From: Oceanidesulfovibrio indonesiensis
GTDB taxonomy: Bacteria; Desulfobacterota; Desulfovibrionia; Desulfovibrionales; Desulfovibrionaceae
Reading direction: 5' to 3'
Assembly (NCBI RefSeq): GCF_007625075.1
Contig: NZ_QMIE01000016.1
Span: 1 to 64,000, forward strand
Length of the DNA: 64,000 bases
The notes beneath the pieces were generated by a model. That model saw nothing but the letters and a program-made list of their open reading frames with translations, made no database searches and was not told the origin of the DNA. A program made the translations under genes and the position numbers. Positions within the stretch are counted from its first letter, which is position 1; each line of letters opens with the position of its first letter. Below are positions 1 to 9,125 of this stretch, piece after piece.

Positions 1-102
1 CAGGCATACAAACTGGCTCCACCGGGTGAAAATGCGTGGTTGGCGTCCGCTGGAGTGCTTGCGTTCAAGGCGCTCAAAATCATGTCTGGGGATCAAGGAT
101 AG
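1..102 (+). CDS. C-terminal end of an unidentified protein (5' cut by window edge)
   Basis: The first frame is open from base 1 to a TAG at 100-102 and encodes about 33 residues ending in a hydrophobic stretch (WLASAGVLAFKALKIMSG). The start lies outside the window. I do not recognise the family. The following DNA is noticeably more AT-rich than the rest of the window and holds a hairpin with a T-run, which fits the end of a transcription unit, possibly of acquired DNA. Chance openness of a 100-base frame in GC-rich DNA is a real alternative. Confidence 0.35.
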   Translation, partial: QAYKLAPPGENAWLASAGVLAFKALKIMSGDQG

Positions 103-134
103 CAGTTGAGAAAGGATTGTGTTATGGTGTGCCA

Positions 135-212
135 CGTCCAAATTCTCCTTTTGTGTGAGTTGCTTAGACACCAATTCCATAGCACAAATCCTGGAGGATT
201 TGGACGTTTTTC
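135..212 (+). terminator. Possible terminator hairpin after the partial gene
   Basis: Arms at 135-148 (CGTCCAAATTCTCC) and 193-206 (GGAGGATTTGGACG) are complementary with one mismatch, and the second arm runs into five T residues. The loop is long (about 44 bases), which weakens the case for a simple intrinsic terminator. It could instead be a relic of a mobile-element end. Confidence 0.3.
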
Positions 213-425
213 TTTGGGCTTAACCGGACAGCAATGATAGAAGGATTTGTTACCGTTGACAAGCTTAAAGCCCAACCAGACATGATTTAGAAGGTTCCCC
301 CCGCCTTGCCTCCCCGTCCTTCCCTCCGCTACAAGAACTCATCCCGCGCGTGCCTTTGCAAGACCTCTCCCCTGGTGCGAGCGCCGCGCTGACACCGATT
401 TCCACCACCGGACCACGAGCCCCCC
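213..425. other. AT-rich intergenic stretch, no gene seen
   Basis: Together with 103-212 this is over 300 bases without a credible gene. It contains a small inverted repeat (TTGGGCTT near 214 and AAGCCCAA near 266). Base composition is lower in GC than the following genes up to about base 300. Short frames on both strands show no codon bias or recognisable motif. Confidence 0.4.
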
Positions 426-1757
426 ATGTCCATCGCCTCCTACCTCAACATGCAATCCGCCGTGGGACATTTGCTCTCCCTGCTCGGCAAGAAGCAGCAC
501 AACGTGCCGTTCGCGCTGCAGAACTCCGTGAACTTCATCTACGAGGACGAGGCCGGCCGCACCGGCATCGACATCCGCTCCAAGGTCCCCTCGGCCATGC
601 TGAACATCATGGCGGACAAGATCCGCCGCCACGGCGAGCATTTCGACACCTTCATCATGGTTACGCCGTACGTGCCCAACCCGCAGGAAGTGGGGCTGTT
701 CTACACGAACTACCAGGACATCGCCGGCGAGCTGAAATGGCTCACTGTGGAGGACTACGCCCGCGAAATGGGGCTGGCCGAGCAGTACGATCTCGCCTCC
801 CCCGAGTTTCAGGAGACCCTCAAGACCGCGTCCGTGGCCGCGGAGATCGCCCGGCCCCCGGAACCGGCCTCCGGAACCGCGACCAGCGGGACATCCAGCG
901 CGCTTGAGCTGCCGTCCCAGCCCGTCAAGCCGGAAGAGGTCACCCAAATCCTGGAATCCGTCCGCCAGGGCCGCACCAAGATTCCGCTGGAGTACGTGCA
1001 CATGGCGCGCAAGATGCCGCCGTCCATCATCCGTGCGCTCATGGAATCCAGGCAGGACTCGGAGGCGTTCTTCGGCATCGGCTCTTCGGCGCGGGACGCG
1101 ATTATCGTGATCACGGACATCAAGAATTTTTCCGCCCTGGTCCGGGCCGCCGCGCCGCAGGACCTCAACGAGGCGCTCTCGCGCTATTACCGCGAAGCCA
1201 AACGCCTCATCGACCAGCACGGCGGCGTGCTCGACAAGTTCATGGGCGATTCAGTGCTCGCCGTATTCAACTATCCGCTGCGCGACGAGCGCAGCTACAC
1301 CCGGGCGCTGGCCTTTGCGGCGAACATCATCCTGCTGGGCAAACAGGTTCTCGGCGACCTGCAGCAGTCCATGGACGAGAAGATAGATGTGGGCACGCGC
1401 GTGGGCGTGGCGAGCGGCGAGATATGGATTCTCAACATCGGCCTCGAGGACATCGACCTGACTTTCGTGGGCGACAAGATCAACCTCGCCGCGCGGCTCG
1501 AAAAAAATTGTGAAACCAACGGCATCCTGCTCTCCAACATCACCCGGCGCAGGCTCGCCGAGACCGCCCCGGACCTCTGCAGCCAGCTCAATCCGATCAG
1601 GCGAGTGCTGGAAAAAACGTCGGTGAAGGGCCAGGAAAGCGATATCCTCAGCTGGCAGATCAGCGAAGGCGCCTTGGGCGCTCTTGTTGGCGGCCAGAAG
1701 GAGAAGGGCCAGGCTGGCGAAAAGGTCCCCGGCGGCCAGGGGATCAGTGATTCCTGA
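426..1757 (+). CDS. Class III adenylate/guanylate cyclase with an unrecognised N-terminal region
   Basis: The 443-residue protein ends in a class III nucleotidyl cyclase domain (about residues 222-410). Visible catalytic features are the first metal Asp in ITDIKNFS (D231), the second in KFMGDSVLAVF (D275), and the Asn/Arg pair of VGDKINLAARLE (N353, R357), so it should be active. The product is probably cAMP, but the substrate-selecting residues were not resolved. The N-terminal 170 residues are soluble-looking, with no membrane segment or signal peptide, and match no sensor domain I recognise. A Pro/Ser/Thr-rich linker lies near 143-168. No good ribosome-binding site precedes the ATG at 426. 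It converges with the next gene, ending 54 bases from that gene's stop. Confidence 0.88.
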   Translation: MSIASYLNMQSAVGHLLSLLGKKQHNVPFALQNSVNFIYEDEAGRTGIDIRSKVPSAMLNIMADKIRRHGEHFDTFIMVTPYVPNPQEVGLFYTNYQDIAGELKWLTVEDYAREMGLAEQYDLASPEFQETLKTASVAAEIARPPEPASGTATSGTSSALELPSQPVKPEEVTQILESVRQGRTKIPLEYVHMARKMPPSIIRALMESRQDSEAFFGIGSSARDAIIVITDIKNFSALVRAAAPQDLNEALSRYYREAKRLIDQHGGVLDKFMGDSVLAVFNYPLRDERSYTRALAFAANIILLGKQVLGDLQQSMDEKIDVGTRVGVASGEIWILNIGLEDIDLTFVGDKINLAARLEKNCETNGILLSNITRRRLAETAPDLCSQLNPIRRVLEKTSVKGQESDILSWQISEGALGALVGGQKEKGQAGEKVPGGQGISDS

Positions 1758-1810
1758 CGGGGTGCCCGAGGGCAGCGTCCCTCGACAGCGTAAGCACTGG
1801 GCGAACCAAT

Positions 1811-3316
1811 CTACGCCACTTTCTTGACGCCTTCTTCGAGCAGGGCGAGGGCCATGGTCTCTTCGCGTGCGAGACGGTCTTTCACTGCCACGCGCACCTG
1901 GTGGGTGGAGCCGCCGAAGTTGCGTTTGCGGCGGTCGTACACGGCCTCGATGAGCCTCTTCTCGAACCCCGCTTCCTCGGGCGATCCGGCCACATGCGCT
2001 GCGCGGGCGAAGATGCGGGCCGCGCCGTTGGCGCCGTGCTGCACGGCCGTGGAGTGGAGCACCTCCTGCACGGCGTGCGAGAGTTGCGACACGTCTACTT
2101 TGGCGGAGGCCTTGATGGCTTCCAGAGCCGGTTTGTAGCTCGTCCGCATGATGAACCTTTCCTGGAGCGCCTCGAAACGGTCCGGGCTCTCGGCGGCTAT
2201 GGCCCGCCATTCCGAAGGCATCGCGCCGCGGCGGCTGCGTGTATTGGCCGGTCCGGCGTTTTCCAGCCGTTCGGCCCAGGCAGGCTCTTCGGTTTTGAGG
2301 TAGTCGATGAAGCGGGACATGGTGCCGGCGCGGGAGGATATCTGGTACTTGCCGTACGAAGTGCCGCCCATGCGGTCGTAGCCTATTGCTGCCACACCTT
2401 CCGTGCCGGACTCGAACTTTGCGGTGAGCGTGCCCAGGGTGATGTCCCGGCCGCGAGCAGCCACGTCGGCGTAGCCGATGTCCCGCAACTTGCGGCGCAC
2501 CACCTCGGACTTGTCGGCCACCATGTCGTCGAAATCCGTGGAAGAAACGTACGTGGTGCGGATGGGCATGCGCACGGACTGGCCGATGCTCTCCACCGGT
2601 GAGGGCTTGTACTCCGCAGCATGGGCCTCGGCGGGACTGAACAGGCTGCGGATGCCCCGGGAGTTTCCGGCGGTTGGCCCAGTCGATTCGTTGACGGGCC
2701 TGTTGTCGGCGATGGGCCGGCGAATCTCGGCCGGACCGCGGTCCTGCGCGATATCCATGGATTCAGAAGGCGGCGTCGAAGCCGTACGGCTGGACCGGGC
2801 GCTGTCTGGGGCGGAAATGGGCGCCGGCTTGGCCGGTCCTTCCACCGGCATGGAGAAATGGTTGGGCCGCGTGGCCATGATGGGCAACCGGACCTCGTCG
2901 AACTCCGGTTGCTGCGCCGGCGAGATGATGATGGGCTTCACCTCGGGCACGGACGGTGTCGGCCGCGCCGCCGTGATCGGCATGCGCACTTCGGTGCCGA
3001 GATTTTGTTCAGAACGATTGTCCGGCGCGTTCTCCAGCTTTTCGATGAGGGACATGGCCTTGAGATTCATGAGGCCCATGGCGCCGGTGAGGACCTGCTG
3101 CTCCGGGCCCGCCTCCGCGTCATCCATGGACGAGGAGGCGTCCTTCATGAGGGTGTCGGCCATGGAGTCGGCGTCTTTCTGCACAAGGAGGTCCTTGACG
3201 AGCGCCCGGAATTCGTGGTGCTCGGGTGTGGCGTCCTGAGCGTTGGACGACGGCCTGTGCTTCGTCCTGAAGTGGCGTTCATGGTCGATGAGAAAATCGA
3301 GTGACGTCATGGCCAT
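1811..3316 (-). CDS. Lysozyme-like domain protein with repeated VR-x-PI motifs
   Basis: The 501-residue protein has no signal peptide. The N-terminal part (about 1-100) is helical and charged. The middle (about 100-260) is Pro/Ser-rich and carries four copies of a short motif: VRMPITAARP (110), VRLPIMATRP (142), IRRPIADNRP (198) and VRMPIRTTY (248). From about residue 295 to the end a domain begins with FESGTEG and IGYDRMGGTSYGKYQIS, a pattern like phage-type lysozyme or chitosanase-like folds where a Glu follows a conserved Phe. A cell-wall hydrolase or structural role is inference. The start at 3316 has a GGGAG sequence 8-9 bases upstream; an in-frame ATG at 3310 is the alternative. It is transcribed divergently from topA. 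Confidence 0.7.
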   Translation of the reverse strand: MAMTSLDFLIDHERHFRTKHRPSSNAQDATPEHHEFRALVKDLLVQKDADSMADTLMKDASSSMDDAEAGPEQQVLTGAMGLMNLKAMSLIEKLENAPDNRSEQNLGTEVRMPITAARPTPSVPEVKPIIISPAQQPEFDEVRLPIMATRPNHFSMPVEGPAKPAPISAPDSARSSRTASTPPSESMDIAQDRGPAEIRRPIADNRPVNESTGPTAGNSRGIRSLFSPAEAHAAEYKPSPVESIGQSVRMPIRTTYVSSTDFDDMVADKSEVVRRKLRDIGYADVAARGRDITLGTLTAKFESGTEGVAAIGYDRMGGTSYGKYQISSRAGTMSRFIDYLKTEEPAWAERLENAGPANTRSRRGAMPSEWRAIAAESPDRFEALQERFIMRTSYKPALEAIKASAKVDVSQLSHAVQEVLHSTAVQHGANGAARIFARAAHVAGSPEEAGFEKRLIEAVYDRRKRNFGGSTHQVRVAVKDRLAREETMALALLEEGVKKVA

Positions 3317-3425
3317 GGAATCGCTCCCTGGAGCATTTCATTCGTCGCGTGCGTCGAATACTTCTTGCATGCTATGGTTCGTCTCGGGTACGGCCTGCAC
3401 GTGGCAGGGTGTTTTTCGCTGAAAA

Positions 3426-3454
3426 TTGACAAGCAAACCGTGTGCCATGCGCAA
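3426..3454 (+). promoter_or_regulatory. Candidate promoter for topA
   Basis: A perfect -35 hexamer TTGACA (3426-3431) is followed about 17-18 bases later by a weak -10 (CGCAAT). It sits in the 227-base divergent region between the lysozyme-like gene and topA. The -10 match is poor, so confidence is low. Confidence 0.25.
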
Positions 3455-3543
3455 TAGCGTGGCTGCCAAACCATATATATCGTCCCGCTTTTATTTGTGC
3501 GGACCTTGCCGAGTGGCGTGGGGCTGATTAGAGTCGCTAAGTT

Positions 3544-5814
3544 ATGGGAAAGAACCTGATTATCGTTGAGTCGCCGGCAAAGGTCCGGACCATCAAGAAA
3601 TTCCTGGGCAAGGACTATGAAGTCGAAGCGAGCGTGGGCCACGTCCGCGACCTGCCGCCCAACAAACTCGGCGTGGACGAGGAGCACGACTTCACGCCCG
3701 AGTACCAGGTCATCCAGGGCAAGCAGAGCGTGGTGAGCAAGCTCAAACAGGCGGCTGCGCGCTCGGACCGTGTGTTCCTGGCGCCGGACCCGGACCGCGA
3801 AGGTGAGGCCATCGCCTGGCACGTGGCCGAGCTCATCAAGGACAAGAACACGAACATCGAGCGCATCCAGTTCAACGAGATCACTCCGCGCGCCGTTCGC
3901 GAGGCCCTGGAGCATCCGCGTACGCTTGACGAGCATCTGTACGAGTCGCAGCAGGCCCGCCGCATCCTCGACCGCCTCGTGGGCTACAAGCTCTCGCCGC
4001 TCTTGTGGAAAAAGGTCAAGCGGGGCATATCCGCCGGCCGGGTGCAGTCCGTGGCGCTCAAGCTCGTGGTGGAGCGGGAGAAAGAGCGCCGCGCCTTCGT
4101 GCCGGAAGAATACTGGCTGTTCAAGGTGCAGCTCGCCCCGGATGGTCAAAAAACCGACGAAGCGGCGGCGTTCGAGGCTGAGCTCGCCAAGGTCAGGGGC
4201 AAGAAGCCCAAGATCGGATCGGCCGAGGAAGCCGAGGCCCTGGAGAAGGACAGCAAGGCGAATCCTTTCAACGTGGCGAAGGTGCAGGAAAAGGAACGCT
4301 CGCGCACGCCTCCGCCGCCGTTCATCACCTCCACCCTGCAGCAGCACGCCAACCAGCGGCTCGGGTACTCGGCCAAGAAGACCATGTCCACGGCGCAGCG
4401 CCTGTACGAGGGCGTGGACCTCGGCACCCGCGGCGCTGTTGCGCTCATCACCTACATGCGTACGGATTCCGTGCGGATATCCAAGGACGCGCAGGACGCG
4501 GCCCGCGAATATATCCTGGATGCCTTCGGCAAGGAGTATTATCCGCCCAAGCCGCGGCACTTCAAGACCAAGTCCGGCGCGCAGGACGCGCACGAGGCGA
4601 TCCGGCCCGTCGACGTGGCCATTACCCCGGACAGCGTGAAGGACGACCTGCCGCGCGACCAGCTGGCTCTGTACCGGATGATCTGGGAGCGGTTCGTGGC
4701 CTCGCAGATGGCAGCGGCCAAGTTCTGGGACACCACAGTGAGCATTGCCAACGGCGATCTGGAATGGCGCGCCAAGGGCGAGCGGTTGCTCTTCCCTGGG
4801 TTCCTCGCCGTGACCAAGGCCGGCGTCTCCAAGAGCCAGGAGTTGCCCAAGCTTTCTGAGAGCGACCTTCTCGCCCTGCTCAAGCTGAGCAAGGAGCAGA
4901 AGTTCACCCAGCCGCCGCCGCGCTTCACCGAGGCGTCTCTGGTGCGCGAGCTGGAGGAAAAGGGCATCGGCCGGCCCTCCACATATGCGGCGATCATTTC
5001 TACATTGTTGGACCGCGATTACGCCCGGCTGGAGGAGAAGCACTTCGCGCCCACGGATCTTGGCTCCATCGTAAGCGATCTGCTGGACCAGCATTTCCAG
5101 GAGCTTATGGACGTGGCTTTCACCGCCAATATGGAGGCCTCGCTGGACAAGGTCGCCGAAGGCGGCGCCAACTGGGTGGAACTGCTGAAGGACTTCACGG
5201 GCGGCTTTTACAGCACACTTGACGAGGCCAAGGAGAACATGGCCTCGGTCAAGCAGGGGCTGCCGACCGACATCATCTGCGAAGAGTGCGGCAAGCCCAT
5301 GGTCATCAAGTTCGGCAAGGCCGGGCAGTTTCTGGCCTGCACGGGCTACCCGGAGTGCCGCAACACCAAGAACTTCTACCGCGACGAGGATGGCAACATC
5401 CAGGTCGCGCCGGAAGATCTGGAAAAGCCGGAGAAGGTGGGCGAATGCCCCAAGTGCGGCTCCGACCTCGTGATCAAAAAGGCCCGCACCGGCAGCCGGT
5501 TCATCGCCTGCACGGGCTACCCCAAGTGCGACTACGCCCAGCCCTTCTCCACCGGCGTGGCCTGCCCCAAGGACGACTGCCCCGGCGAGCTGGTGGAAAA
5601 GAGCTCGCGTCGCGGCAAGGTGTTCTACGCCTGCAACCAGTATCCCAAATGCGACTACGCGGTGTGGGACTGGCCGGTGCCCGAGCCCTGCCCGCAGTGC
5701 GATTCCAAGATTCTGGTGCGCAAGACCACCAAGGCCCGCGGCGAGCACCTGGCCTGCCCGGTGAAAAGCTGCCGCTACACGCGCGAGTTGGAGGGCGAGG
5801 AAGAAGGGGTGTAG
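3544..5814 (+). CDS. topA: DNA topoisomerase I (type IA)
   Basis: The 756-residue protein relaxes negatively supercoiled DNA through a transient 5'-phosphotyrosine link. The TOPRIM domain is at the N-terminus (KNLIIVESPAKVRTIKKFLG; DPDREGEAIAWHV). The active-site tyrosine is Y304 in ALITYMRTDSVR. The C-terminus carries four zinc-ribbon units from about residue 578 onward, the first three with paired Cys (CEECG...CTGYPEC, CPKCG...CTGYPKC, CPKDDC...CNQYPKC) and a fourth ending in CPVKSC. It is somewhat shorter than the 865-residue E. coli enzyme, mainly in the C-terminal part. It is followed by 249 bases without a gene and then cimA, so it is probably transcribed on its own. Confidence 0.97.
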   Translation: MGKNLIIVESPAKVRTIKKFLGKDYEVEASVGHVRDLPPNKLGVDEEHDFTPEYQVIQGKQSVVSKLKQAAARSDRVFLAPDPDREGEAIAWHVAELIKDKNTNIERIQFNEITPRAVREALEHPRTLDEHLYESQQARRILDRLVGYKLSPLLWKKVKRGISAGRVQSVALKLVVEREKERRAFVPEEYWLFKVQLAPDGQKTDEAAAFEAELAKVRGKKPKIGSAEEAEALEKDSKANPFNVAKVQEKERSRTPPPPFITSTLQQHANQRLGYSAKKTMSTAQRLYEGVDLGTRGAVALITYMRTDSVRISKDAQDAAREYILDAFGKEYYPPKPRHFKTKSGAQDAHEAIRPVDVAITPDSVKDDLPRDQLALYRMIWERFVASQMAAAKFWDTTVSIANGDLEWRAKGERLLFPGFLAVTKAGVSKSQELPKLSESDLLALLKLSKEQKFTQPPPRFTEASLVRELEEKGIGRPSTYAAIISTLLDRDYARLEEKHFAPTDLGSIVSDLLDQHFQELMDVAFTANMEASLDKVAEGGANWVELLKDFTGGFYSTLDEAKENMASVKQGLPTDIICEECGKPMVIKFGKAGQFLACTGYPECRNTKNFYRDEDGNIQVAPEDLEKPEKVGECPKCGSDLVIKKARTGSRFIACTGYPKCDYAQPFSTGVACPKDDCPGELVEKSSRRGKVFYACNQYPKCDYAVWDWPVPEPCPQCDSKILVRKTTKARGEHLACPVKSCRYTRELEGEEEGV

Positions 5815-6063
5815 GGCAGGGGATTCGCACGGGACCATTCCGACGGCATTGGATATGCCTCCACAAACCGTTCGCGGCGCAACGCTTGATGAATGGCGGT
5901 CGACATGAGAACGCCTTGCCGGGAAAGGGTCTTTCAGTCGTCTGGCGCTTCGCATGGAAACCTGTTACGGGTTGTTCCTTTCATTCACGATGCATGATGC
6001 GCCCGGGGCGGTTCACGATGTTCCGGCGCGGGCGTTTCGGGCGAAGGCGAGGCTGTACCCACC

Positions 6064-7674
6064 ATGAAGACAATCGAGATTTACGACACCACGCTGCGTG
6101 ACGGCGTGCAGGATGTCGAGATCAACCTTTCCCTGACGGACAAGCTCCGCGTGGCCAAAGTCCTGGACGACCTCGGCGTGCACTACATCGAGGGCGGCTG
6201 GCCCGGCTCCAACCCCACGGACAAGCAGTTCTTCAAGGAAATGCAGAACTACGAGCTGAAGCACGCCAGGCTCGCGGCGTTCGGCTCCACGCACAACCCC
6301 AAGCACAAGCCGGAAAACGACGCCAACCTCAAGTCGCTCATCGAGGCCAAGCCGGCCGTGGCGACCATTTTCGGCAAAAGCTGGGATCTCCATGTGACGG
6401 ACGCTCTGCGCATCCCGCTGGAACGCAACCTGGAGATCATCAAGAACTCCATCGCCTTTCTCAAGCCCCACTTCGAAGACGTCTTCTTCGACGCCGAGCA
6501 CTTCTTCGACGGGTTCAAGGAAAATCGCGACTACGCCATGGCGGCCATCAAGGCGGCCTTCGATGCCGGCGCCGGCGTGCTCGTCCTCTGCGACACCAAC
6601 GGCGGCACCCTGCCGGACGAGCTCCGCTCCATCTGCGACGTGGTCAGGCAGGAACTGCCCGAAGCGCGCTTCGGCATCCATACGCACAACGATTCGGACA
6701 CCGCCGTGGCCAGTTCCGTCGAGGCGGTCAAGGCCGGCGCCAGCCAGGTGCAGGGAACCATAAACGGCTACGGCGAGCGCTGCGGCAACGCCAACCTCTG
6801 TTCCGTCATCCCGGCGCTGGAGCTCAAATGCGGCGGCGAGTACCGGTGCCTGCCCGAGGGCAAGCTCAGCCACCTCACCACCGTGTCGCAGTTCGTCAAC
6901 GAGGTGGCGAACCTGCGCCCCTTCCTGCGGCAACCGTACGTGGGCCGCTCGGCGTTTGCGCACAAGGGCGGCATTCACGTGAGCGCCATCCAGCGCAACA
7001 GCCGTACGTATGAGCACATCAAACCGAGCCAGGTTGGCAATGAGCAGCGCGTTCTGCTCTCGGACCTCTCGGGTCGCAGCAACATCCTGGAGAAGGCCAA
7101 GAAGTTCGGCTACAAGCTGGACCGCGAAGACGCCCTGGTGGGCGAGCTGCTCGCCGAGCTCAAGGACCGCGAGAACCGCGGCTACGAATACTCCTCGGCC
7201 GAGGCCTCGTTCGAGCTGCTGTTCTATCGCATCATGGGCTGGTCCAAGCGTTACTTCACGCCTATCAACTTCCGCGTTACCGACGCCCTGATGCAGGGCG
7301 AGGAGGTCATGAGCGAAGCCACGGTGATGGTCAAGGTGCGGGGCCAGGTGGAGCACACCGCATCCACGGGCGAAGGTCCGGTGAACGCCATGGACCGCGC
7401 CCTGCGCAAGGCTGTGGAGCGGTTCTACCCGTGCATCAGCGAGGTGCGCCTTACGGACTTCAAGGTCCGTGTGCTCAGCGGCACCACCCAGGCCAGCCCG
7501 GGCACGGCCTCCCACGTGCGGGTGCTCATCGAATCGGCGGACAAGGATTCCCGCTGGTCCACGGTCGGGGTTTCGCACAACATCATTTTCGCGAGCTGGA
7601 ATGCGCTTGTGGATTCGCTCACCTACAAGCTCTTCAAGGATGACCCGCGCAAGTGGCCCAACCACAAATCGTGA
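6064..7674 (+). CDS. cimA: (R)-citramalate synthase
   Basis: The 536-residue enzyme belongs to the isopropylmalate/homocitrate synthase family. The N-terminus YDTTLRDGVQDVEINLS and the motif HTHNDSDTAVASS are the HMGL-like metal-binding and catalytic signatures. The C-terminal part (about 400-520) is a LeuA-type allosteric domain. The truncated spacing and the GWPGSNPTDKQFF segment match the citramalate synthase group, which condenses acetyl-CoA with pyruvate and feeds isoleucine synthesis without threonine deaminase. This route is common in sulfate reducers and other anaerobes. It stands alone here, with no leu genes adjacent. Feedback inhibition by isoleucine through the C-terminal domain is expected from the family, not shown here. 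Confidence 0.93.
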   Translation: MKTIEIYDTTLRDGVQDVEINLSLTDKLRVAKVLDDLGVHYIEGGWPGSNPTDKQFFKEMQNYELKHARLAAFGSTHNPKHKPENDANLKSLIEAKPAVATIFGKSWDLHVTDALRIPLERNLEIIKNSIAFLKPHFEDVFFDAEHFFDGFKENRDYAMAAIKAAFDAGAGVLVLCDTNGGTLPDELRSICDVVRQELPEARFGIHTHNDSDTAVASSVEAVKAGASQVQGTINGYGERCGNANLCSVIPALELKCGGEYRCLPEGKLSHLTTVSQFVNEVANLRPFLRQPYVGRSAFAHKGGIHVSAIQRNSRTYEHIKPSQVGNEQRVLLSDLSGRSNILEKAKKFGYKLDREDALVGELLAELKDRENRGYEYSSAEASFELLFYRIMGWSKRYFTPINFRVTDALMQGEEVMSEATVMVKVRGQVEHTASTGEGPVNAMDRALRKAVERFYPCISEVRLTDFKVRVLSGTTQASPGTASHVRVLIESADKDSRWSTVGVSHNIIFASWNALVDSLTYKLFKDDPRKWPNHKS

Positions 7675-8018
7675 CCAGCAATCCATGTTCGCTTCTCTGT
7701 TTCGCGAACCGAATAACGATGCGAGATTAAAAGGATTCGCAAAGCCTGCGAAAGGGCTTTTCTACGGTCAGTCAACGGAGACCTGGCGGCAGACGGCCGG
7801 GAGATCTTCAAAATCCTTGAAGGCAGCTGGGGTTGCGGTGTTACCTGCCGTGATATAGTCAACGAGGGACTTAGCGGCTTCAGGGAGTTGGCCCCGACGG
7901 CGTTCTCATGGGGGCTGGCCGTTTGGAGGCGCTGGATGGGGTTTGGGCGCTCCCGGGGTTGGTGGCTGTAATCCACATTCCAAGTCATATCTCCAGCAAC
8001 AGAGACTACGCGGTCGAG
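7675..8018. other. Intergenic region between cimA and the sugar cassette
   Basis: This stretch of 344 bases holds no gene I can support. A small hairpin AAGCC-tgcgaaa-GGGCTT followed by TTCT (about 7743-7764) may end cimA transcription. In-frame start codons for the next gene exist as far up as 7908, but the extra 37 residues do not resemble the family and no ribosome-binding site is present there. The promoter of the sugar cassette is expected here, but none is clear. Confidence 0.4.
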
Positions 8019-9125
8019 ATGAAGATACCAATGAACGATCTGTCCCGGGCCTATCGGGACAGTCAGGCGATTTTCGATGATCTCCTCACGAAAGTCGGCG
8101 CCAGCGGCTATTACCTCAACGGGCCCTACAGCAAGGCATTTTCCAGAGAATTTGCCGAATACGTCGGAACACCGCATTGCCTTCTTGTCGGCAACGGTTC
8201 CGACGCGCTGGAGCTGGCCCTGCGCGCTGCAGGCGTCGAAGCCGGAGACCGTGTGGTCACGGTGGCGAACGCCGGAGGATACACGACCGTGGCCTGCAGG
8301 ATCATTGGCGCGGTTCCCGTGTACGCAGACATTGATCCCGACACCCTGCTGATGGACGTGGACGATGCGGCTTCGCTGATCGATCCGAGCGTGAGGGCCG
8401 TTGTGGTGACCCATCTGTTCGGCGCGATGGTGGATGTTGAGGCCTTGCGATCAAGGGTCGCCGCCCTCGGTAAACACTGCCCCGTGATCGTAGAGGACTG
8501 CGCCCAGGCCCACGGAGCGTCCATTCGAGGGCAGAGAGCCGGAAGCTTTGCAGAGCTGGCGACCTTCAGTTTCTACCCGACCAAAAACCTGGGAGCGTTC
8601 GGAGACGGCGGCGCGGTGCTGTGCAGAGACGGCGCCTTTATGGACCGGCTTTCTCAGTTGCACCAGTATGGATGGAGCAAAAAATACCACGTTTCCGTCC
8701 CCTTGGGTCGGAACAGCCGCATGGATGAGATTCAGGCGGCCGTCCTGTCTGCCCGTCTGCCCGGGCTGGAAGACGCCAATGCCGCGAGGCGCGCCGTCAT
8801 CGATTCCTATGCCGCTGCGGCTCCTGCTTCCGTGGCGTTTCCGAAACGTCCGGATCAGATCCCGGTGGCGCATCTCGCGGTCGTCATGGTGGAGGATAGA
8901 GACGGGTTTCGCGCTCATCTCGCAGAACAAGGGATCGGCACGGATATTCACTATCCTGTGCTTGATTGTGATCAGCCCGGCTGGGGCGAGCTTCCCCAGG
9001 TCTGCGGGCAGCTTCCCAACAGCCGACGCCGCTTGAATGAAATCGTCAGCCTGCCGTGTTTTCCGGAGCTGACCCATGCAGAAATTTCTAGAGTGGCGGA
9101 AGCACTGGCCGCCTACGCACCATGA
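8019..9125 (+). CDS. DegT/DnrJ/EryC1-family sugar aminotransferase (PLP-dependent)
   Basis: The protein is about 368 residues from the preferred ATG at 8019 (MKIPMNDLSRAYRD), which aligns with normal family N-termini; 8031 and 7908 are alternatives. PLP-fold motifs are visible: GNGSDALELALRA, VEDCAQAHGA (PLP ring Asp and neighbours), and SFYPTKNLGAFGDGG with the Schiff-base lysine in PTKN. Family members transaminate 3- or 4-keto dTDP-sugars. The FdtD/WxcM-type 3,4-ketoisomerase-acetyltransferase two genes downstream suggests it acts as a FdtB/QdtB-like C3 aminotransferase making a 3-amino-3,6-dideoxyhexose. Its stop overlaps the next start by four bases (ATGA), so the two are translationally coupled. 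The dTDP-glucose synthesis genes are not in the window. Confidence 0.9.
   Translation: MKIPMNDLSRAYRDSQAIFDDLLTKVGASGYYLNGPYSKAFSREFAEYVGTPHCLLVGNGSDALELALRAAGVEAGDRVVTVANAGGYTTVACRIIGAVPVYADIDPDTLLMDVDDAASLIDPSVRAVVVTHLFGAMVDVEALRSRVAALGKHCPVIVEDCAQAHGASIRGQRAGSFAELATFSFYPTKNLGAFGDGGAVLCRDGAFMDRLSQLHQYGWSKKYHVSVPLGRNSRMDEIQAAVLSARLPGLEDANAARRAVIDSYAAAAPASVAFPKRPDQIPVAHLAVVMVEDRDGFRAHLAEQGIGTDIHYPVLDCDQPGWGELPQVCGQLPNSRRRLNEIVSLPCFPELTHAEISRVAEALAAYAP

Noticed and set aside
1767-1784. Hairpin CGAGGG-CAGCGT-CCCTCG between the cyclase and lysozyme-like genes as a terminator
   Set aside because: Only six base pairs and no T-run on either strand; too weak to call.
3307-5955. Very long open frame antisense to topA
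   Set aside because: It lies wholly opposite a gene with full topoisomerase motifs; the protein is low-complexity Leu/Arg/Gly/His-rich, typical of antisense frames in GC-rich DNA.
6013-7686. Long open frame antisense to cimA
   Set aside because: Opposite a clear citramalate synthase; composition is that of a shadow frame.
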